In this document: positions 35,954 through 44,798 of the stretch, in pieces
Layout of the letters: the number at the start of each line of letters is the position of its first letter
Position numbering within the stretch: the stretch's first letter is position 1
Origin: CAYSPG01 sp964432885
GTDB taxonomy: Bacteria > Bacteroidota > Bacteroidia > AKYH767-A > OLB10
Reading direction: 5' to 3'
DNA length: 64,000 nt
Assembly: GCA_964432885.1 (NCBI GenBank)
Contig: CAYSPG010000002.1
Span: 186,001 to 250,000, forward strand
Position numbers and translations under genes: made by a program
Notes under the pieces: model-generated
What the model was told of the DNA's origin: nothing
Seen by the model: the letters and a program-made list of their open reading frames with translations, nothing else
The model's database searches: none

Positions 35954-37930
35954 ATGAGCGAAAATTTTGTAGAAAACGTTGTAGAAAAAGAAGCTAAAAA
36001 CAACAATTATTCAGCCGATAGCATACAGGTACTTGAAGGCTTAGAAGCCGTGCGTAAACGCCCTGCCATGTATATTGGTGATGTGGGCGTTAAAGGATTA
36101 CACCATTTGGTGTACGAGGTAGTTGACAACTCCATTGACGAAGCGCTTGCAGGCCACTGTAAAAACATTGATGTATCAATTAACGAAGATAATTCGATAA
36201 CCGTAAGTGATGACGGCCGCGGCATACCCGTTGATATGCACGCAAAAGAAAAAAAATCGGCACTTGAAGTGGTGATGACTGTGTTGCATGCCGGAGGAAA
36301 ATTTGATAAAGATTCATACAAAGTTTCGGGTGGATTACACGGAGTTGGTGTTTCGTGTGTAAACGCATTGTCAACATACCTAAAAGCCGAAGTGCACCGC
36401 CAGGGAAAAATGTATGTACAGGAATACAACATTGGCAAACCCCTTGCGCCTGTTGCCGAAGTTGGCACCACCGACAAACGTGGAACCACCGTTTCGTTTA
36501 AACCCGATGCATCTATTTTTATAACTACCGTTTATCATTACGATACGTTGGCTGCGCGTATGCGCGAACTGGCTTTTCTTAACAAAGGCATTCGCATTTC
36601 GCTTACCGATTTGCGCGAGAAAGATGAAAACGGAAATTTTCGTAAAGAAGAATATTACAGCGAGCGCGGCTTACGCGAATTTGTTGAATACATTGACAGC
36701 ACGCGCGAAAAATTAATTCCTGAGTGCATGTATTTTGAGAGTGATAAATTTGGCATTCCTATTGAAGTGGCCATGCAATACAACACTTCGTTTAGCGAAA
36801 ACATACACTCGTATGTAAACAACATTAACACACACGAAGGGGGTACCCACCTTGCCGGATTTAGACGCGCGCTTACACGCACGCTAAAAAATTATGCCGA
36901 GAAAGAAGGATTTCTTTCCAAATTAAAATTTGATATTGATGGTGATGATTTTCGCGAAGGTTTAACGGCAGTTATATCGGTAAAAGTTGCCGAGCCGCAA
37001 TTTGAAGGGCAAACAAAAACAAAACTTGGCAACAATGAAGTAATGGGAAGTGTTGACCAGGCAGTGGGTGATATGCTAAGCGGATTTCTTGAACTTAATC
37101 CGCGCGAAGCAAAATCAATTGTAAACAAAGTAATACTTGCTGCCACAGCACGCCATGCTGCACGCAAAGCGCGTGAACTCGTACAGCGAAAAAATGTGCT
37201 TACAGGCACTGGCCTGCCCGGCAAACTGGCCGACTGCAGTGAGCGCGACCCCGGCATGTGTGAGTTGTATTTGGTTGAGGGCGACTCGGCAGGTGGAACT
37301 GCAAAGCAGGGACGCAACCGCGAGTTTCAGGCTATACTTCCATTGCGCGGAAAAATTTTAAACGTAGAAAAAGCAATGGAGTATAAAATTTATGAAAACG
37401 AAGAGATACGGAATATTTTTACTGCACTGGGTATTTACCGTGACGACAAACAGGAAGGCCGCCCGCTCATACTTGACAAACTGCGTTATCATAAAGTAAT
37501 AATAATGACCGATGCCGATGTGGATGGCAGCCACATTACCACTTTGATTTTAACTTTCTTTTTCCGTCACATGAAAGAGTTGATAGAAGAAGGATATGTT
37601 TATATAGCTACTCCCCCACTCTACTTAGTTAAAAAAGGAAAAGAAGAGCGCTATTGCTGGACGGATGAAGAGCGCCTTGCCATAACCAAAGAACTTGCAG
37701 GCGAAAAAGAAGCATCGGTAAATGTGCAGCGATACAAAGGATTGGGCGAAATGAATGCCGAGCAATTGTGGAGCACTACCATGAACCCTGATACACGCAC
37801 GCTGCGGCAGGTTACCATTGAAAGTGCAGCCGAAACCGACCGTATATTTTCAATGCTTATGGGCGATGATGTGCCACCACGCAGAGATTTTATTGAGAAA
37901 AATGCTAAGTATGCAAAGGTGGATGCATAA
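35954..37930 (+). CDS. gyrB: DNA gyrase subunit B
   Basis: GyrB is the ATPase/Toprim subunit of DNA gyrase, which introduces negative supercoils. The ATG at 35954 gives 658 residues; an upstream TTG exists but adds no conserved sequence. Landmarks are LEAVRKRPAMYIGD, the GHKL ATP-binding motif NSIDEALAG with SVSDDGRGIPVD, and GGLHGVGVSCVNALS. The transducer region has EGQTKTKLGNNEVMGS. The Toprim domain shows LVEGDSAGGTAKQGR and DADVDGSHITTLIL. The QTKTKLGN segment and C-terminus favour GyrB over ParE. gyrA is not in the window. Confidence 0.95.
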   Translation: MSENFVENVVEKEAKNNNYSADSIQVLEGLEAVRKRPAMYIGDVGVKGLHHLVYEVVDNSIDEALAGHCKNIDVSINEDNSITVSDDGRGIPVDMHAKEKKSALEVVMTVLHAGGKFDKDSYKVSGGLHGVGVSCVNALSTYLKAEVHRQGKMYVQEYNIGKPLAPVAEVGTTDKRGTTVSFKPDASIFITTVYHYDTLAARMRELAFLNKGIRISLTDLREKDENGNFRKEEYYSERGLREFVEYIDSTREKLIPECMYFESDKFGIPIEVAMQYNTSFSENIHSYVNNINTHEGGTHLAGFRRALTRTLKNYAEKEGFLSKLKFDIDGDDFREGLTAVISVKVAEPQFEGQTKTKLGNNEVMGSVDQAVGDMLSGFLELNPREAKSIVNKVILAATARHAARKARELVQRKNVLTGTGLPGKLADCSERDPGMCELYLVEGDSAGGTAKQGRNREFQAILPLRGKILNVEKAMEYKIYENEEIRNIFTALGIYRDDKQEGRPLILDKLRYHKVIIMTDADVDGSHITTLILTFFFRHMKELIEEGYVYIATPPLYLVKKGKEERYCWTDEERLAITKELAGEKEASVNVQRYKGLGEMNAEQLWSTTMNPDTRTLRQVTIESAAETDRIFSMLMGDDVPPRRDFIEKNAKYAKVDA

Positions 37931-37956
37931 AATTTGTTTGGAGTTTACAGTTAGCA

Positions 37957-39516
37957 CTACCGCTGCACCAAAAACTTCTTGCTCTCCATTTTATTTTGCG
38001 CATCTGTTATCAAAATAAAATAAACTCCATTAGCAAAATCACGTACATCAATTTTTATTTCTGTTTTGTTGTTGGTGTTTTTGCGTAGTATTTTTTTACC
38101 AAGCACATTTATAATTTCTACTTTATTTATTTGCTGTTGTGATGAGGTTATGGTAATAAAATTGCTTGCGGGGTTTGGGTAAATAGTTGATTGTAATGTG
38201 TAATTTTCAAACTCATTTAACCCAACACCGGTGCAATGTATTGACTGGCTGCCAAAAGGTGCAATTAAATGCGGATAAACCTGAAATGTGTAATCAAATC
38301 CATGTTTAATATAAGTTTGTATAGTCGAAACATTCATCTGAGGATAACCGGTTGTTACAAAAGTTGGCTGTGCCATACAATTAAAGCCCATGCTATCTGT
38401 AACATGAATAAAATTCTCTATCCACATAAATCCTCCTTGTGATGTTTTTGATAGCTGAGAAATAGTATAAACACCGTTTGGTATATTTGGGTTATACATT
38501 TTCGACCATAATACATTACCCAGGCTATCTACCTTAATTAGCAATGTACTCATCAGCGCAGTTGAAGTTTGTGAATTGAATGACATGGTAGTGCCAACTA
38601 TTGCAAACCCATAATCATCAGTTTCTACTACTGCATATGCTTTATCAACCAATAAATTATTATCGTAGCGCTTACACCATATGGTATCACCATTTGCATC
38701 GGTACGAACGACTAAAAAATCGTGATACCAAAGTGTGTCAATATTGAAATCATCAGGAGCACTTTGTCCAACAAGAATAAATCCTCCATCATGACATTGT
38801 GCTGTTCCCCAGCAAATGTTGGCTGTGGTATCGCCATACGCTTTTACCCATTGTGCATTGCCAAGCGTATCGGTTTTCATTAACATAAAGTTTGCCCAAT
38901 AAACAGGATAGGTCGTGCCAGATGTATAATATACACTATCGCTATTGTTTATTCCATTTAATATAACAGGAATATCATTTACACCAACTGTTCTTTTATT
39001 TTTTTTTGTCCATAGTGTATCTCCGTTGGTTTTATCTACTTTAATGATGGTTCCGTAACCTTCTCCTTTAACAAATAAATAATTTGAATCAGACGCTAGT
39101 GCAAAACCATCAATATTTCCTCTTCCATAAAGATGAGACCACACTGTATCACCATACAAATTAGTTTTAACTACATAGGCTGTAAATGAACCACCGGATG
39201 GTGGTGTACCAAAAACATCGGTATATCCACACCAAAGTATATAGCCCATCCCAGCCTCGTGTACTTTATAAATTTTATGTATATCAATTGTTTGGCCGAA
39301 GCCTCCTCCAACCGGCCCACCCCAATGTTTTTGAATTAAGTTGTTAACAGCAGTATCAAAAATATTAATTCTTAAGCCCCCACTATTAGTATAAAAATTA
39401 CCTGACTCATATAAACATACTGAACCCCATGTGTTATATACAGCAGGTGGTTGTGCCTGTTGTAAAAAGGGGATCAACAGAAATACAATGATATTCAGAA
39501 TAAATATCTTTCTCAT
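37957..39516 (-). CDS. T9SS type A sorting-domain protein with WD-like surface repeats
   Basis: This 519-residue secreted protein has a signal peptide (ends LQQAQPP). The body has five to six repeats of about 40-50 residues containing G-DTVW and similar motifs (for example KTNLYGDTVWSHLYGRGN, KTDTLGNAQWVKAYGDTT and KVDSLGNVLWSKMYNP). This is the beta-propeller-like repeat seen in many Bacteroidota surface proteins. A type A sorting domain closes it (IYPNPASNFITI ... FANGVYFILITDAQ). Predicted T9SS cargo. Convergent with gyrB. The function of the propeller is unknown. Confidence 0.85.
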   Translation of the reverse strand: MRKIFILNIIVFLLIPFLQQAQPPAVYNTWGSVCLYESGNFYTNSGGLRINIFDTAVNNLIQKHWGGPVGGGFGQTIDIHKIYKVHEAGMGYILWCGYTDVFGTPPSGGSFTAYVVKTNLYGDTVWSHLYGRGNIDGFALASDSNYLFVKGEGYGTIIKVDKTNGDTLWTKKNKRTVGVNDIPVILNGINNSDSVYYTSGTTYPVYWANFMLMKTDTLGNAQWVKAYGDTTANICWGTAQCHDGGFILVGQSAPDDFNIDTLWYHDFLVVRTDANGDTIWCKRYDNNLLVDKAYAVVETDDYGFAIVGTTMSFNSQTSTALMSTLLIKVDSLGNVLWSKMYNPNIPNGVYTISQLSKTSQGGFMWIENFIHVTDSMGFNCMAQPTFVTTGYPQMNVSTIQTYIKHGFDYTFQVYPHLIAPFGSQSIHCTGVGLNEFENYTLQSTIYPNPASNFITITSSQQQINKVEIINVLGKKILRKNTNNKTEIKIDVRDFANGVYFILITDAQNKMESKKFLVQR

Positions 39517-39580
39517 AATAAAAATGTTTAATTATTTAACCCACAAAAATTTAATTGTCTTAATACCCTGTGAGAACAAA

Positions 39581-39610
39581 CCCCTAAAGGGTTTTAAACC
39601 CCTTTAGGGG
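39581..39610. repeat. Palindromic repeat unit near a T9SS remnant
   Basis: CCCCTAAAGGG and CCCTTTAGGGG form an 11-bp inverted repeat with an 8-base loop. It borders the 3' edge of an orphan sorting-domain remnant. Similar short GC-rich palindromes are common as dispersed repeats in Bacteroidota genomes, but copy number elsewhere was not tested. Confidence 0.7.
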
Positions 39611-39760
39611 CTTGTGTACACTTGATAAAAAAATACCAGCCGCAATATTTTGCAAATCAATTTTTATATCCGCACTGTTTGTTCTTTTTGTCATTAGTTT
39701 TTCTCCAAGCACATTGTAAATTTCTATCTGTGTAATTGTCGTATTTGATTTTACAGTTAG
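39611..39760 (-). pseudogene. Orphan remnant of a T9SS C-terminal sorting domain
   Basis: On the minus strand this stretch translates to about 50 residues that read like the middle of a T9SS type A sorting domain: ITQIEIYNVLGEKLMTKRT followed by IKIDLQNIAAGIFL. It has no signal peptide, no upstream cargo domain and no start codon, and it ends where the usual Y-F-V-K-V strand should begin. A 7/8-bp word run (39766-39788) bounds the 5' side and a GC palindrome the 3' side. It is best read as the leftover tail of a deleted cargo gene, possibly related to the neighbouring 37957-39516 gene. Confidence 0.75.
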
Positions 39761-39765
39761 ACCAA

Positions 39766-39788
39766 CTTTGTGTATTAGTGCCTTAGTG
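39766..39788. repeat. Short word repeat (CTTTGTG / TATTAGTG / CCTTAGTG)
   Basis: Three related 7-8-bp units in tandem, immediately upstream (in minus-strand sense) of the sorting-domain remnant and 23 bp beyond the cdsA stop. Listed as a likely member of the window's heptamer word class, though phasing is 7/8/8 here. Confidence 0.5.
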
Positions 39789-39810
39789 GCAAAAAAAACA
39801 GCTTACCGGT

Positions 39811-40635
39811 TTATATTTTCCCAATCAACACCAAATAAAAAAACACAAAGGGAACAGAAATAAAAAGTCCGTCAAGCCTGTCGAGCAAGCCACCATGGCC
39901 GGGCAAAATACTGCCTGAGTCTTTTATGTTTAAACTTCGTTTGAGCATGCTTTCAATTAAATCGCCAAAGGTTCCTGTTACAACAATGATAAGTGCAATG
40001 GTTTGCCATTGTACAAGTGTAAAGTCGGTGTAATAAACTGAGCAGATGTAGCCAAGAAGAAAAGCAGAAAGCAGTCCTCCAACACTTCCCTCCCATGTTT
40101 TTTTAGGTGAAATGCGCTCAAACAATTTGTGTTTTCCAAATTGTCGCCCTGTTAAATACGCACCCGTATCGCTTGCCCACAGTATTAAAAAGTAACCCAT
40201 CAAAATTTGCCAGTGATATTTTTCGCCATCGTTTTGCATTAATGCCATGGCGTTAAACAAAATTAATGGCACGGTGATGTAAAAAATTCCAAGTAAAGTG
40301 TAAGCAATGTTTTCAAATGGCTTGCTGGAAATTAGAAACAACTCCAAAACAAAAAGTAAAAAAACAAAAGGTAGGGATAGCAATAAAATTTTTTGCGGCC
40401 ACACACCTGCCATAACCATTACTGAAGTTGAGTAAAGTAAAACACTAAAAAATACACCTGTAATTTTACGCGGGTTGTGATTATTTTTTTGAAAGAGCCG
40501 GTAAAATTCAATTATGCTTAAAATATTTATCACAAGAAAAAGTACTATAAATAAATAGGGGCTAACAAGAATAGATGCAATGATTGCTGAAACAAACACC
40601 GCACCTGTAAACAAACGTTGCCAAAAGTTACTCAC
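39811..40635 (-). CDS. cdsA: Phosphatidate cytidylyltransferase
   Basis: CdsA makes CDP-diacylglycerol from phosphatidic acid and CTP in the inner membrane. The 274-residue protein has about eight TM segments and the family C-terminal signature, split as GTFGDLIESMLKRSLNIKDSG then LPGHGGLLDRLDGL, carrying the Mg-binding Asp residues. The SPKKTWEGSVGG stretch is also typical. The start is GTG at 40633-40635, overlapping the stop of the upstream DUF2007 gene (GTGA), so translation is coupled. Confidence 0.94.
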   Translation of the reverse strand: MSNFWQRLFTGAVFVSAIIASILVSPYLFIVLFLVINILSIIEFYRLFQKNNHNPRKITGVFFSVLLYSTSVMVMAGVWPQKILLLSLPFVFLLFVLELFLISSKPFENIAYTLLGIFYITVPLILFNAMALMQNDGEKYHWQILMGYFLILWASDTGAYLTGRQFGKHKLFERISPKKTWEGSVGGLLSAFLLGYICSVYYTDFTLVQWQTIALIIVVTGTFGDLIESMLKRSLNIKDSGSILPGHGGLLDRLDGLFISVPFVFFYLVLIGKI

Positions 40636-40841
40636 AAGTTATTTTCTTTAATAATAAATTGTGCAAGCACAGCATTTTCATCAGGTACATACAGTTCAAT
40701 TTCTCCAATAAGATTTGCATACGATGAGTCGAGTTTATTAATTACATGAGATGGTATTGAGTTGTCGGCAAGCACCGCTTTTACAATCTCAACTTTATGA
40801 TGTTGCATTGACGAATAAATTTTTTTCCAGCCTTGCTGCAT
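40632..40841 (-). CDS. DUF2007 small putative signal-transducing protein
   Basis: This 69-residue protein has the DUF2007 ferredoxin-like pattern: KIYSSMQHHKVEIVKAVLADNSI (helix after the first strand) and IELYVPDENAVLAQFII near the end. ATG start; an internal ATG at codon 12 is a less likely start. It overlaps cdsA by 4 bp on the same strand, so it is likely to be in one operon with it. No direct evidence of function. Confidence 0.83.
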   Translation of the reverse strand: MQQGWKKIYSSMQHHKVEIVKAVLADNSIPSHVINKLDSSYANLIGEIELYVPDENAVLAQFIIKENNL

Positions 40842-40891
40842 ATTGTAAAAATAGGATTTAGGATGGAGGGCTCAGGATTTAGTGCATGGAT

Positions 40892-41098
40892 TTATAACTC
40901 ATGTTTCCTCATTGAGAAAACTGTTTTGTCCATTTTTGGCGGATTATTTATATCATATCCATAAGCAATACTGTTTAAATACATGGCTGCTGCAAGCCGC
41001 TCTTCAGGAGTTTTGGTTTGCCAGTATTTTCCCGGTAATTCAGCATCTTCCTGTTTGCCCATTTTAAATGCAGTGCGTTCAAGTTTAAATTTTTTCAT
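40892..41098 (-). CDS. Small hypothetical protein between valS and cdsA
   Basis: This 68-residue protein is basic at the start (KKFKLERTAFKMG) and has a central stretch YWQTKTPEERLAAAMYLNSIAYGY, then NNPPKMDKTVFSMRKHEL. I recognise the general pattern from small Bacteroidota proteins but cannot name a function. It starts 3 bp after the valS stop in minus orientation, so it probably shares the valS transcript. No domain assigned. Confidence 0.7.
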   Translation of the reverse strand: MKKFKLERTAFKMGKQEDAELPGKYWQTKTPEERLAAAMYLNSIAYGYDINNPPKMDKTVFSMRKHEL

Positions 41099-41101
41099 TT
41101 T

Positions 41102-43807
41102 TTAAAGACTGCTTAATTGCTCTTGCAATGATTTTATTTTTACCTCAGCATCCGATTTTTTCTTTTGCTCGCTGGCAATAATTTCAGGTTTTGCTTTTGA
41201 TACAAAATTTTGATTGCTTAATTTTTTCATTACCGATTCTAAAAATCCTTTGTTGTACTCAAGTTCTTTTTGAATTCGTTCGCGCTCTGCAGCGGCATCC
41301 ACTTTATCACCAAGCGGAATAAAAAATTCGGTGTTGCCAACAAGGAAAGAGTAAGCACGTTCAATTTTATTTTCAGAAATTTTTATTGATGAAACGTTAG
41401 CAAGCTTTTGAATGATTGGATTAAACGATTCAGAAAAATTTCCTTTTACTATTATTTCTACTTCAGTTTTTGGTGAAATATTTTTTTCCTGTCGCATAGT
41501 TCTAACCGATGAAATTATTTGCTGTGCAGTTTCAAACTGTATTAATAAATGCTCATCCACATCATTGCTTCGGCACCAGTCGGCAACGATGATGCAATCT
41601 TTTTCATCGCGCTCGTTTATCAAATGCCAAATCTCCTCAGTAATAAATGGCATAAACGGGTGGAGTAATTTTAAAAGCTCTTCCAAAAACTCTACTGTTG
41701 AGTTGTAGGTGTAACTATCAATTGCTGCAGGTTGTCCGTCAACAAAATCCGGCTTAACCATTTCTAAATACCAGGCGCAAAAATCGTCCCACACTAATTT
41801 ATAAGTTGCCATTAATGCTTCAGAAATTCTGTACTTGCTGTAAAGGTCGTTGATGTTTTTTATTTCAGCACTTAATTTAGAGCTAAACCAATCAATGGCA
41901 ACAAGATTTTTTTCCGGAGAATCAATACTCCCCTCTCCTTCGGAGAGGGGTTGGGGGTGAGGCTGTGACCATCCTTTTATTAACCGGAACGCATTCCAAA
42001 TTTTATTGGCAAAATTTCTTCCCTGCTCACAATAACTTTCGTCAAACAACAAATCATTACCTGCAGGTGAACACAGCAACATACCAACACGAACACCATC
42101 GGCACTGTATTTTGAAATTAACTCAAGTGGTTCGGGAGAATTGCCAAGCGATTTGCTCATCTTTCTTCCTTGTTTATCGCGAACAATTCCTGTTAAATAA
42201 ACATTGGTAAATGGTTTTTCGTTCTTATACTCGTAGCCTGCAATTATCATACGCGCTACCCAAAAAAATAAAATTTCGGGAGCGGTAATTAAATCATTGG
42301 TGGGGTAATAATATTTTATTTCCCCGTCTGGTTTTGCATAACCATTAAAAACAGAAATTGGCCACAGCCATGATGATGCCCATGTGTCGAGTACATCTTC
42401 ATCCTGCATTAAAGCCCCACCAACCTCCCCGAAGGGGAGGCTCATGTTTACGTTTATGCTGTGTTGTGATTTAAAAAGTAATACAGCTTCTTCTACAGTT
42501 TTTGCAACAACAAAGTTGCCATTGCAATCATACCATGCAGGTATGCGGTGTCCCCACCAAAGCTGTCGTGACAGGCACCAGTCGCGCACGTTTTCCATCC
42601 AGTGCTTGTAGGTATTAATAAACTTGGGCGGAATTAAATTTACATCACCATTAACAACGGCATCAAGCGCAGGCTTGCTTATGTCTTTCATTTTTAAATA
42701 CCATTGCATGCTTAATCGTGGTTCAATTACTGCATCGGTGCGCTCGCTATGGCCAACCTGATTGCTGTAGTCTTCCGTTTTTTCTATCAAGCCTTCTTCC
42801 TGCAATTGTGCAATGGCTTTTTTGCGCGCAACAAATCTGTCAAGCCCAACAAAAACTTTTCCTGCTTCAGCAATTGTTCCGTCCTCGTTTAACACATCTA
42901 TCACTTCAAGATTATTTTTTAATCCAATCTCATAATCTAATTGGTCGTGTGCCGGTGTAACTTTTAAACAGCCAGTTCCAAATTCTTTGTCTATTCCGGC
43001 ATCTGCTATAATGGGAACTTCTCTGTTCACCAACGGAACAATTACTTTTTTCCCAATCAAATGTTTGTATCGCTCATCATCAGGATGCACAGCAACAGCC
43101 ACATCACCCATAATAGTTTCGGGACGTACTGTTGCAACTAAAAGATAGTTTGTGGTTTGTGGTTTGTGGTTTGTGGTTTCTGAATCAGCAAAAAGATACT
43201 TTATGTAAAGAAGCCTTGTGTTGTTGGTTTTAAAAATAACTTCTTCATCGCTTAATGCTGTTTTTGCAACCGGATCCCAGTTTACCATTCGCTTGCCGCG
43301 ATAAATGTATCCTTTGTTGTACAAATCAATAAAAACATTTATCACATCATCATAATAATCATCATCCATTGTAAATCGGGTACGATCCCAATCGCAACTG
43401 GCGCCAAGTTTTTTTAATTGCTCAAGAATAATCCCGCCATATTTTTCTTTCCACTCCCATGCGTACTTTAAAAAATCTTCGCGTGATAAATCTGATTTTT
43501 TTATTCCGCGTTCGCGCAGCATATGCACCACTTTTGCTTCGGTAGCAATGGATGCATGGTCTGTACCCGGCACCCAGCATGCATTTTTGCCAAGCATGCG
43601 TGCCCTGCGAATAAGTACATCCTGAATGGTGTTGTTAAGCATGTGCCCCATGTGCAGCACGCCTGTAACGTTTGGTGGGGGAATTACTATGGTATATGAC
43701 TCTCGATTATCAGGGACAGATTTAAAAAAATCATGCTGCATCCAGTAACTATACCATTTGTCTTCAACAAATTTAGGGTCGTACACTTTTGAAATTTCGG
43801 TACTCAT
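41102..43807 (-). CDS. valS: Valine-tRNA ligase, with three repeat-derived in-frame insertions
   Basis: ValRS charges tRNA-Val. The 901-residue enzyme has the class I HIGH-type motif (TGVLHMGHMLNN) and KMSKS (GRKMSKSLGN), an editing CP1 domain, and a C-terminal coiled-coil arm (about 845-901, KKLSNQNFVSKAKPEII). Three short segments look foreign. TTNHKPQTTN (about residues 219-228) is encoded by four GTTTGTG words. MSLPFGEVGGAL (about 456-467) comes from a CCTCCCC/GGGGAGG hairpin repeat. PHPQPLSEGEG (about 615-625) comes from a CCCCTCTCC/GGAGAGGGG hairpin. All keep the frame and sit at places that look like loops. Essential function suggests they are tolerated. Confidence 0.95.
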   Translation of the reverse strand: MSTEISKVYDPKFVEDKWYSYWMQHDFFKSVPDNRESYTIVIPPPNVTGVLHMGHMLNNTIQDVLIRRARMLGKNACWVPGTDHASIATEAKVVHMLRERGIKKSDLSREDFLKYAWEWKEKYGGIILEQLKKLGASCDWDRTRFTMDDDYYDDVINVFIDLYNKGYIYRGKRMVNWDPVAKTALSDEEVIFKTNNTRLLYIKYLFADSETTNHKPQTTNYLLVATVRPETIMGDVAVAVHPDDERYKHLIGKKVIVPLVNREVPIIADAGIDKEFGTGCLKVTPAHDQLDYEIGLKNNLEVIDVLNEDGTIAEAGKVFVGLDRFVARKKAIAQLQEEGLIEKTEDYSNQVGHSERTDAVIEPRLSMQWYLKMKDISKPALDAVVNGDVNLIPPKFINTYKHWMENVRDWCLSRQLWWGHRIPAWYDCNGNFVVAKTVEEAVLLFKSQHSINVNMSLPFGEVGGALMQDEDVLDTWASSWLWPISVFNGYAKPDGEIKYYYPTNDLITAPEILFFWVARMIIAGYEYKNEKPFTNVYLTGIVRDKQGRKMSKSLGNSPEPLELISKYSADGVRVGMLLCSPAGNDLLFDESYCEQGRNFANKIWNAFRLIKGWSQPHPQPLSEGEGSIDSPEKNLVAIDWFSSKLSAEIKNINDLYSKYRISEALMATYKLVWDDFCAWYLEMVKPDFVDGQPAAIDSYTYNSTVEFLEELLKLLHPFMPFITEEIWHLINERDEKDCIIVADWCRSNDVDEHLLIQFETAQQIISSVRTMRQEKNISPKTEVEIIVKGNFSESFNPIIQKLANVSSIKISENKIERAYSFLVGNTEFFIPLGDKVDAAAERERIQKELEYNKGFLESVMKKLSNQNFVSKAKPEIIASEQKKKSDAEVKIKSLQEQLSSL
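41930..41962. repeat. Hairpin repeat with TTGGGGG tail, inside valS
   Basis: CCCCTCTCC and GGAGAGGGG form a 9-bp perfect stem around TTC, followed by TTGGGGGTGAGG. On the valS strand it encodes PHPQPLSEGEG, a peptide familiar from translated REP-like elements in many bacteria. Confidence 0.92.
42410..42440. repeat. Hairpin repeat with TTGGTGGGG tail (inverse orientation), inside valS
   Basis: CCTCCCC and GGGGAGG pair around GAA; on the minus strand the hairpin is followed by TTGGTGGGGCT. It encodes SLPFGEVGGAL in ValRS. Together with 41930-41962 and 60936-60957 it suggests one repeat family: a hairpin followed by a TTGG(N)GGGG-like tail. Confidence 0.85.
43148..43179. repeat. Heptamer word repeat (4x GTTTGTG), inside valS
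   Basis: GTTTGTG is repeated four times in perfect 7-bp phase with a partial fifth unit. It encodes the Thr/Asn/His-rich loop TTNHKPQTTN in ValRS just before the conserved VATVRPET block, so the insertion stays in frame. The same word is in the leader of the S24 regulator (12786-12816). Confidence 0.95.
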
Positions 43808-43878
43808 TGGTTTTTAAAAATTTAAGGCCAAATATAATATAACAGTAAAGAAATTATTACTTGTAGGGCTATTAAATG

Positions 43879-43912
43879 AAAAAGCCGCTTCAAAACTGTG
43901 AAGCGGCTTTTT
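43879..43912 (-). terminator. Intrinsic terminator of the T9SS operon
   Basis: A 14-bp stem (AAAAAGCCGCTTCA / TGAAGCGGCTTTTT) surrounds a 6-base loop, with T-rich ends on both strands. It lies 19 bp beyond the gldN stop and ends the minus-strand porP-gldKLMN transcript; it is also just upstream of the valS start. Confidence 0.92.
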
Positions 43913-43931
43913 AAATTGCTTTCTGAAAGCA

Positions 43932-44780
43932 TCAGTATTCCCACATATCGTGTTCAAGATTGATTATTTCAGTCTTTATTCTTTCCGCTTCAAGCAGGCC
44001 ATCCAATCCGACCTTGTATTCTTCTATCCTGCGATTAAACACGTTTGATTCTTTTGTGATATAGCTGTTAAACATTCTCTTTTGAAAAATATCATCAAAC
44101 GTTCTGCGCTCGGTATCGTTTTCGCGGTTAAATGCTTCGGCATTTACAAGAAGTTTGCGTGCCTCGGGATAGTATATCCAAAAAATTGGGCGCATAATAG
44201 CACCTTCACGTATATTTCCCTGATCATCCTCGTCATACATCAATGGAGCAATGCCTATTATTCTGCATTCCTGAACTGAACGCTGTTTATCAAAAAACCA
44301 ATCTTCTTTTAAGCGATACGCTATTATTTTATCGCGCGAAAAAGTTTTTTGAATAGCACTGTCCCTTGTCATGTATGGAGGTTCGGGATCGGTAACCTGA
44401 ATGGTATCCATACCGGCACCACCAATTTTTTTAAACTCTTCAAGCGTCATTGGTGTGGTAAACTCATCATCAATAGTTGTGTAGGCAGTAAGCGAACCTT
44501 CTTCAACAGCGTCCATCAAAACTTCCACCAAACTTTTTCTGTCTTTGGTATCTTTTTCGCGTGGATACTTCAAAGGCAAATTTATTTTCTGTTTCAAATC
44601 AATTACTTCCCAAATACGTTTAGCCCACATAACATCGGCCTCACGTAAGTAAGCATACGGTATTACCTGCCGTGTAGGGTTATGCTCTTTAACATAAATA
44701 CCATCCAACACATTTTGCGCCTTTACATCAGGCATACTAATGCCAATCATAAAGGCAATTGCTACAAGTAATTTTTTCAT
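43932..44780 (-). CDS. gldN: Gliding motility / T9SS protein GldN (PorN)
   Basis: GldN is a periplasmic T9SS component that forms the ring with GldK under the outer membrane. The 282-residue protein has a signal peptide (ends DVKAQN). It shows the GldN core: ADVMWAKRIWEVIDLKQKINLPL, a central DPEPPYMTRDSAIQ/ILA-type region and RLKEDWFFDKQRSVQECRIIGIAPL. It is the last gene of porP-gldK-gldL-gldM-gldN, 18 bp after gldM, and is followed by a strong terminator. The order and orientation match the conserved operon. Confidence 0.97.
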   Translation of the reverse strand: MKKLLVAIAFMIGISMPDVKAQNVLDGIYVKEHNPTRQVIPYAYLREADVMWAKRIWEVIDLKQKINLPLKYPREKDTKDRKSLVEVLMDAVEEGSLTAYTTIDDEFTTPMTLEEFKKIGGAGMDTIQVTDPEPPYMTRDSAIQKTFSRDKIIAYRLKEDWFFDKQRSVQECRIIGIAPLMYDEDDQGNIREGAIMRPIFWIYYPEARKLLVNAEAFNRENDTERRTFDDIFQKRMFNSYITKESNVFNRRIEEYKVGLDGLLEAERIKTEIINLEHDMWEY

Positions 44781-44798
44781 TTGAAACCTCCTTTTTAT

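Noticed and set aside
35954..37930. Topoisomerase IV subunit B (parE) rather than gyrB
   Set aside because: The EGQTKTKLGN segment and overall pattern fit GyrB better; not fully excluded without an alignment.
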